Shown here: piece after piece, positions 59,644-64,000 of the stretch | How the letters are laid out: each line of letters begins with the position of its first letter | Numbering within the stretch: position 1 is the stretch's first letter | NCBI GenBank assembly: GCA_031081715.1 | Contig: JAVHMA010000003.1 | Location: forward strand, 95,525 to 159,524 | DNA length: 64,000 bases | Origin: Armatimonadota bacterium | GTDB taxonomy: Bacteria; Sysuimicrobiota; Sysuimicrobiia; Sysuimicrobiales; Humicultoraceae | Direction of reading: 5' to 3' | Program-made: the position numbers and the translations under genes | The notes under the pieces: model-generated | The model's database searches: none | What the model saw: only the letters and a program-made list of their open reading frames with translations | Told to the model about the DNA's origin: nothing

Positions 59644-60037
59644 TCAGGACGCCGCGCGCGCCACGGGTTTGACGCGGTCGCTGCGCAGCGACCGAAGCAG
59701 GGCTTCGATCACACGAAGGTTCGCGACCGCGTCCGGTCAGCCCGCAGTCGATGGGGGCCACGCGCCCGCCCTCGAACTGCAGGGCCGCGCCCAGAACCCC
59801 GTCCACAAGCTGGGTAGCGGGACGTAAACCGTGCCGACCTCCAGATTGGCCGGCAGCGCATTGTAGGAGCCGCGGGCCCTGGGAATCCTCAGACGCGCCG
59901 CCGCATCCTGCGCCCGTATCGTCGAGCGGCAGGCGATCGCGACCAGGCGTCCGTTCGCCGAAGACTTGGATCGCGGGGATGACCGCGCGGACGGCGATGT
60001 TGGCAACGCTCAGGGCTTCCCAGCGCAGCTGCGCCAT
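59644..60037 (-). pseudogene. decayed Gfo/Idh/MocA oxidoreductase with internal deletion
   Basis: The ATG at 60037 begins MAQLRWEALSVANIAVRAVI, a normal Gfo/Idh start. Similarity then moves to another frame (SSANGRLVAIACRS, RGSYNALPANLEVGTVYVPL), and then jumps to C-terminal sequence (LVDGVLGAALQFEGGRVAPI; after another shift DAVANLRVIEALLRSLRSDR), ending at the TGA at 59646-59644. About 200 codons in the middle are missing. It is therefore a non-functional remnant with a central deletion and at least two frameshifts. Confidence 0.8.
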
Positions 60038-60046
60038 GTGCCCTCC

Positions 60047-60949
60047 TCAGTTCCGCAGCCACGGATCCAACGCGTCGCGCAACCCGTCGCCGAGCAGGTT
60101 GATCGACAGCACGGCGGTCATGATCGCCAGGCCGGGGAACGTGGTCATCCACCAAGCGACCCGCAGGTAGTTCCGGCCCTCGGACAGCAGGGCCCCCCAC
60201 TCCGGTTCGGGCGGCCGTGCGCCGAGCCCGAGGTAGCTGAGCGCGGCAGCGGCGATGATCGCGCCCGCGACGCCGAGCGTGCCGAGTACGATGATCGGCG
60301 CCACGGTGTTGGGCAGGATGTGCCGGAGCATGATGCGGGCGTTCGTGCACCCCGTGGCGCGCGCGGCCTCGACGTAGGTCTGGCTCTTCGCCGCCAGCAC
60401 GGTTGCCCGCACCACTCGGCCGTAGGTCGGGGATGCGGAGATGCCCACGGCCAGCATCGCATTGAATAGGTCGGGGCCTAGGATCGCAATGATGACCAAA
60501 GCCAGCAGGATGCCGGGAAACGTTAGCATTAGATCCACCAGGCGCATGAGCAGCCGATCGGCTAACCCGCCGTAGAAGCCCGACACGAGGCCGAGCGGCA
60601 CGCCAATCAAGATGGCGATCGTTACCGAGATGAGCCCGGTCAACAAGGAAATCCGCGCTCCGAAGAGAATACGCGTGGCCACGTCGCGGCCGAGCACGTC
60701 GGTGCCGAAGAGGTGGCTCAACGACGGCGGCAGCAGCCGGTCGGCCGGGTTCACCGCGAGTGGCTCGTACGGCGTCAGCAGCGGCGCCGCCACCGCAGTC
60801 AGGATCAAGGCCACAAGCGCAATCCCGCCCGCGACCGCACTCGTGGAGCGGCGCAGCCGGCGCAAGACCTCGCGCCACGGAGACCGCGGCCGAGCCTCGA
60901 TCGCCGCCCGCGCGTCACTCGAATCGAATGCGCGGGTCCAGGTAGGCAT
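60047..60949 (-). CDS. dipeptide/oligopeptide-type ABC transporter permease (DppC-like)
   Basis: A 300-residue permease with about six membrane segments. The N-terminal OppC-type helix (AGGIALVALILTAVAAPLL) is followed by LFGTDVLGRDVATRILFGAR, the family hallmark, and the EAA loop VEAARATGCTNARIMLRHILPN. The ATG at 60949 overlaps the dppB-like gene by 35 nt. No ATPase genes follow; they must be elsewhere. Confidence 0.93.
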   Translation of the reverse strand: MPTWTRAFDSSDARAAIEARPRSPWREVLRRLRRSTSAVAGGIALVALILTAVAAPLLTPYEPLAVNPADRLLPPSLSHLFGTDVLGRDVATRILFGARISLLTGLISVTIAILIGVPLGLVSGFYGGLADRLLMRLVDLMLTFPGILLALVIIAILGPDLFNAMLAVGISASPTYGRVVRATVLAAKSQTYVEAARATGCTNARIMLRHILPNTVAPIIVLGTLGVAGAIIAAAALSYLGLGARPPEPEWGALLSEGRNYLRVAWWMTTFPGLAIMTAVLSINLLGDGLRDALDPWLRN

Positions 60950-61838
60950 ACGAGAGGTCCACGACGAGGTTCACCACGATATACACCAGCGCCACAAATA
61001 ACACCGCGCCCTGCACCAGGGGGAAGTCCTTCGCCAAAATCGCATCGACCATCAGCTTACCGACCCCGGGCCTGGCGAAGACCGTTTCGGTAATGACCGC
61101 GCCCGATAGCAGGGTTCCGAGTTGCAGACCCATGACGGTGACGACGGCGATGAACGCGTTCTTGAGCACATGCCGCCGCACCACCAGGGTCTCGCGAAGT
61201 CCCTTGGACCGCGCCGTGGTCACGTACGGCTGCCAGAGCACCTCGAGCACGCTCGAGCGCACCAACCGCGCGAGCGTGGCCGACGAGACGAATCCCAGGG
61301 CAAACGCCGGCAGCACCAAGCGGTTCCAGCCGCCGAAACCCGTCACGGGGAACCATCCCAGTTTGATCGAGAACACGAAGATCAGCATTGCCGCCAGCCA
61401 GAAGATCGGCATTGACACGCCCCCGAGCGCTACCAGCATCGCCGCGGCATCGACCCAGGTCGAACGCCGCAGCGCCGAGACGAGCCCCAGGCCCAGACCG
61501 AGCCCTCCGGCTACAACGAAGGCGGCGAGCGCGAGTTGCGCCGACGAACCGATGCGCGACCGCACCTCTTCGAGCACCGGCGTGCTATTGTGGATCGAGC
61601 GGCCGAGGTCACCCCGCAGGGCGCCGCCGAGAAAGTCGAAGTACTGCACCAGCAGCGGCCGGTGCAGGCCCATCTGCCGCCGGACCTGCTCCAATCGCTC
61701 AGGCGTCACCGGTTGATCCCCAAAGAAGATGATCGCCGGATCGCCCGGCACGAGGTGGAGCATCAGGAAAACCAGCAGCGAAACGGCCAGCAGGGTCGGA
61801 ATGGTAAGCAGCAGACGCTTAGCGAGGTACTGCAGCAT
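60915..61838 (-). CDS. dipeptide/oligopeptide-type ABC transporter permease (DppB-like)
   Basis: A 307-residue permease beginning LQYLAKRLLLTIPTLLAVSL, the standard DppB opening, with HLVPGDPAIIFFGDQ and the LLSGAVITETVFARPGVGKL segment late in the protein. Six membrane segments. It lies 65 nt after the binding-protein gene, beyond a strong hairpin. Confidence 0.93.
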   Translation of the reverse strand: MLQYLAKRLLLTIPTLLAVSLLVFLMLHLVPGDPAIIFFGDQPVTPERLEQVRRQMGLHRPLLVQYFDFLGGALRGDLGRSIHNSTPVLEEVRSRIGSSAQLALAAFVVAGGLGLGLGLVSALRRSTWVDAAAMLVALGGVSMPIFWLAAMLIFVFSIKLGWFPVTGFGGWNRLVLPAFALGFVSSATLARLVRSSVLEVLWQPYVTTARSKGLRETLVVRRHVLKNAFIAVVTVMGLQLGTLLSGAVITETVFARPGVGKLMVDAILAKDFPLVQGAVLFVALVYIVVNLVVDLSYAYLDPRIRFE

Positions 61839-61851
61839 GAGCAGGCGTCAA

Positions 61852-61885
61852 CCGGGGGAGCCGGACGTGTACGCCGGCCCCCCGG
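61852..61885. repeat. intercistronic hairpin between the binding-protein and permease genes
   Basis: An inverted repeat: CCGGGGGAGCCGG (61852-61864) against CCGGCCCCCCGG (61874-61885), 12 pairs with one bulged A and a 9-nt loop. It lacks a T-run on either strand, so it is not a normal terminator. Such hairpins after binding-protein genes commonly stabilise the upstream message and lower permease expression. Confidence 0.6.
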
Positions 61886-61903
61886 AGTCATAACCGTCAA
61901 GCG

Positions 61904-63541
61904 TCAGCGCTGAATGCGCGTGTCGTAGAAGTACGGGTAGTTCCCACCCCAGTCCACCCACACGCCCGAGACGCTCCGGTCGTGCGCATACAGCGACGGC
62001 GGATCGGTCAGGTAGACCATGACGGCCTCATCGATGACCTTCTGCTGTGCCCGTACAATGAGCTCCTTGCGGCGGGCCGGGTCGGCCGTCGCCTCGATCT
62101 GCTCGATAAGCCGGTCCATGTCGGCATTCCGGTAGTTGTTGCGGTTCGTCCCGCCGCCGGCATTGCGCGAGTGGAACAGGATGCGGAGCATCTGCCCCGG
62201 GTCGGTGCCCGTGTCCCACCAGTACTGAATGTGGTGCCGGCCTTGCCGCACCGCGTCAAGGTATCCAGCGCGTGCCAGCACGTTCAAGTTGACGTCGATG
62301 CCGACCTGCCGGAGGTTGGCCTGAACGAACGCTGCCATTTCCTGGTTCTTCTGCGGCGTGGGCTGCAAATAGAACTCGAGCCGCAGGCGCTCGTTGCCCC
62401 TAGCCCGGATGCCGTCCGGCCCCGTGCGCCAGCCGGCTTCTTCGAGCAGCCGCCGCGCCTGATCTGGATTGTACGGGACCTTCGTGCAGGTCTCCTGATC
62501 GAACCCGAACATGACGCGCGTCAGCGGGCTGCATGCCGGCCTGTGAATGCTGTTCCAGACCGTGCGCACCAGCCCGTCCTTGTCGATCGCGTGCATGATG
62601 GCGCGTCGCAGCGGCAGTTCGTTCATCGGCGGCCGTGTCTGATTCATCATCAGCGACCAGCCCGACCCGCCTTGCGGAATCTCCAACAGCACTTTGTCAC
62701 GCGTGCTCTTGAGCCGCTGGTAGTCAGTAACGGGCACATCTTCGATGAACAACGTCTCGCCCGTTTCCAGCGTCGCCAGCCGCGTCGCCTCCTCAGGCAC
62801 AATGCGGTAGACGATGTTCTGCAGGTAGGGCAGCCCCTCGTGCTTAAAGATGCGCGCGCCCCAATTGTAGTTGGGGTTCCGGATCAAGCGCACCTCGGCG
62901 TCGGTGCGGTACGACTGCAGCATGAAGGGCCCGGTACCGACGAAGACCACACGGCCGAAGTCCCGGCCATAGCGCTGTACCGCCGTGGGCGAGACGATCC
63001 CCAGGTAGGGGCTGCTGGCGCCGTTCAGAAATGCCGCGTGCCCGCTCTTGAACCGCACCCGCACCGTGTATCGATCGACTACCTCGGTCCGATCATACGG
63101 CCCGATGAAGCTGAACGCGGTTTGCGCTCGTGTCTCGGGATCGACGATGCGGTCGAACGTAACCTTGACGGCCTCGGCGTTGAACGGCGTGCCGTCGTGA
63201 AACTTCACATCCTCGCGCAGCTTGAACGTGTAGACGGTCGCGTCGGGCGAGATCGTCCAGGAGGTGGCCAGGCCCGGCGCGTACTGCCCGGCGCCAGTGG
63301 ACCAGACCAGCGGATCGACGATGTGCAGGCCGATCCGGCCCACGCGAGTGAACGTCGTCGTGGTCACATCGAGGGTGTCAAAGCCACCGGCCATGCCGTA
63401 GGTCAGCGTACCAGTGGCCTGGGCCTGCGCGTACGCCGCGCGCGGATTCGCGAACCGCGGCACAACCTGCGATGCGGCCAGTGCGCCGGCGGTCACACCG
63501 GCCCGGCGCAAGAACTCCCGTCGCCTGATGCGCTCCACCAA
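61904..63541 (-). CDS. ABC transporter substrate-binding protein, peptide/nickel family
   Basis: A 545-residue family 5 extracellular binding protein with a Tat-type signal (ERIRRREFLRRAGVTAGALA). The mature region has VYTFKLREDVKFHDGTPFNAE, the SBP_bac_5 hallmark (about residues 103-123), and GTGPFMLQSY. The start is a TTG with GGAGG 8 nt upstream; a GTG at 63538 is the alternative. The ligand is uncertain: family members bind peptides, nickel, sugars or opines. Confidence 0.92.
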   Translation of the reverse strand: MVERIRRREFLRRAGVTAGALAASQVVPRFANPRAAYAQAQATGTLTYGMAGGFDTLDVTTTTFTRVGRIGLHIVDPLVWSTGAGQYAPGLATSWTISPDATVYTFKLREDVKFHDGTPFNAEAVKVTFDRIVDPETRAQTAFSFIGPYDRTEVVDRYTVRVRFKSGHAAFLNGASSPYLGIVSPTAVQRYGRDFGRVVFVGTGPFMLQSYRTDAEVRLIRNPNYNWGARIFKHEGLPYLQNIVYRIVPEEATRLATLETGETLFIEDVPVTDYQRLKSTRDKVLLEIPQGGSGWSLMMNQTRPPMNELPLRRAIMHAIDKDGLVRTVWNSIHRPACSPLTRVMFGFDQETCTKVPYNPDQARRLLEEAGWRTGPDGIRARGNERLRLEFYLQPTPQKNQEMAAFVQANLRQVGIDVNLNVLARAGYLDAVRQGRHHIQYWWDTGTDPGQMLRILFHSRNAGGGTNRNNYRNADMDRLIEQIEATADPARRKELIVRAQQKVIDEAVMVYLTDPPSLYAHDRSVSGVWVDWGGNYPYFYDTRIQR

Positions 63542-63802
63542 AGAGCCCCCCTCCGTATAGTGTGGAATCAGTAGTTCTTCCTCCCCGTACCTGCACCTCT
63601 ATCTGGACGACCCAGCCTCGACCGTGGCAAAGGGGCGGCATCAGGCCGTATCTTGTCTGGAGTCGTTTTTCTTAGTCCTCCGCGAGTCCTGCCGAACGGT
63701 ATCGCAGGCACCGGACAGCGTCACCGCGGGAGCCTGTGTCGTGTCTCGATTCACTGCTACAATACCCACAAGAGCCAACCCCCTCGCCCAGGAGCGCCGC
63801 CC
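63542..63802. promoter_or_regulatory. divergent intergenic region, with extended -10 promoter for the mutase
   Basis: On the plus strand TGCTACAAT at 63755-63763 is an extended -10 element about 40 nt before the mutase start; a GGAG ribosome site precedes the ATG. The rest of the 261 bases, including the start region of the binding-protein operon, showed no element I can support; no cobalamin riboswitch was seen. Confidence 0.5.
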
Positions 63803-64000
63803 ATGGACCGTCCGCCGCGCACGCCCGGCCCGCCGCCCGAGACCCTCTCGGGCATCCCGGTCAAGACCGTCTATGGCCCCAAGGACCTGGCCGGCTGGTC
63901 ACCCGAGCAGCAGCTCGGCCGGCCCGGCGAGTTCCCGTTCACGCGCGGCATCCACGCCGACATGTACCGCGGCCGCCTGTGGACCATGCGGCAGTTCGCC
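63803..64000 (+). CDS. methylmalonyl-CoA mutase large-subunit family, N-terminus (runs off window)
   Basis: The frame is open from the ATG at 63803 to the window end (66 residues). The text [16 protein letters not shown], then [20 protein letters not shown] and WTMRQFA, is the highly conserved N-terminal substrate-binding segment of B12-dependent acyl-CoA mutases, including the Tyr of the active-site GxYPTMY-like region (here HADMY). Methylmalonyl-CoA or isobutyryl-CoA mutase cannot be told apart from this part. Confidence 0.9.
   Translation, partial: MDRPPRTPGPPPETLSGIPVKTVYGPKDLAGWSPEQQLGRPGEFPFTRGIHADMYRGRLWTMRQFA

Noticed and set aside
63542..63802. Cobalamin riboswitch before the B12-dependent mutase
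   Set aside because: No B12-box-like sequence or suitable structure was seen in the 261-base leader region.
1..64000. CRISPR arrays, insertion sequences, prophage genes, tRNA and rRNA genes
   Set aside because: No regularly spaced repeats, transposase-like proteins, integrases or RNA gene signatures were found by reading both strands.

Overview
The window is very GC-rich bacterial chromosome with densely packed genes, many GTG (and two TTG) starts, and long chains of 4-nt stop/start overlaps. No rRNA, tRNA, CRISPR, insertion sequence or replication origin was recognised. Gene content suggests an uncultivated free-living soil or sediment bacterium with an aromatic-acid, heterocycle and organic-acid lifestyle: two molybdenum hydroxylases, UbiD/UbiX, the protocatechuate branch of the beta-ketoadipate pathway, a Rieske dioxygenase, and Tct, iron-type and peptide-type transporters. 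Lineages such as Methylomirabilota/Rokubacteria or related deep branches would fit, but the sequence alone does not settle this.

Layout. 1-10.8 kb (minus): ATP-dependent DNA ligase (cut by the window edge), pyrD, pyrE and a molybdenum-hydroxylase operon (coxG-, coxM- and coxS-like genes plus two large subunits) with an embedded UbiD decarboxylase. 10.8-16.5 kb: C45-type hydrolase, cyclic-amide amidohydrolase, divergent ubiX-gntR, and a PrpF-family isomerase. 16.5-20.9 kb (plus): lipid kinase, MGDG-synthase-like glycosyltransferase, polysaccharide deacetylase and a ring-cleaving dioxygenase. 20.9-25.3 kb (minus): an unusual cassette of a PspA-like gene (frameshifted), an anchored receptor-type binding protein, a coiled-coil membrane protein and a Ycf46-like AAA ATPase. 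25.3-36.8 kb (minus): pcaC-H-G, CoA transferase A-B, pcaB and a cyclase-family hydrolase joined by six 4-nt overlaps; then acetamidase, class II aldolase, bicupin and tctB-A-C. 36.9-45.4 kb: a second bicupin and an orphan EutA-like protein (plus), facing a Rieske dioxygenase operon (minus). 45.5-51.6 kb: an iron-type ABC transporter with an inverted ATPase gene, a hydroxyacid dehydrogenase and ChrA.

51.7-56.5 kb is the most striking part: two convergent three-gene operons, each preceded by a clear fluoride (crcB-motif) riboswitch whose last conserved strand is also the 5' arm of an intrinsic terminator. The plus-strand switch (51777-51824) controls a CPA2-type antiporter, a universal stress protein and an MFS transporter. 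The minus-strand switch (56491-56441), behind a near-consensus promoter, controls two unrecognised proteins, each with a ribbon-helix-helix-like N-terminus and a coiled coil, and then a Cys-rich DUF6062-like protein. No CrcB/Fluc or CLC-F gene is present, so this looks like a fluoride-response island containing new candidate fluoride-stress genes.

56.8-63.5 kb (minus) holds a DUF885 protein, a Gfo/Idh/MocA oxidoreductase plus a decayed second copy, and a dipeptide-type ABC transporter. The last 200 bases start a methylmalonyl-CoA mutase gene.
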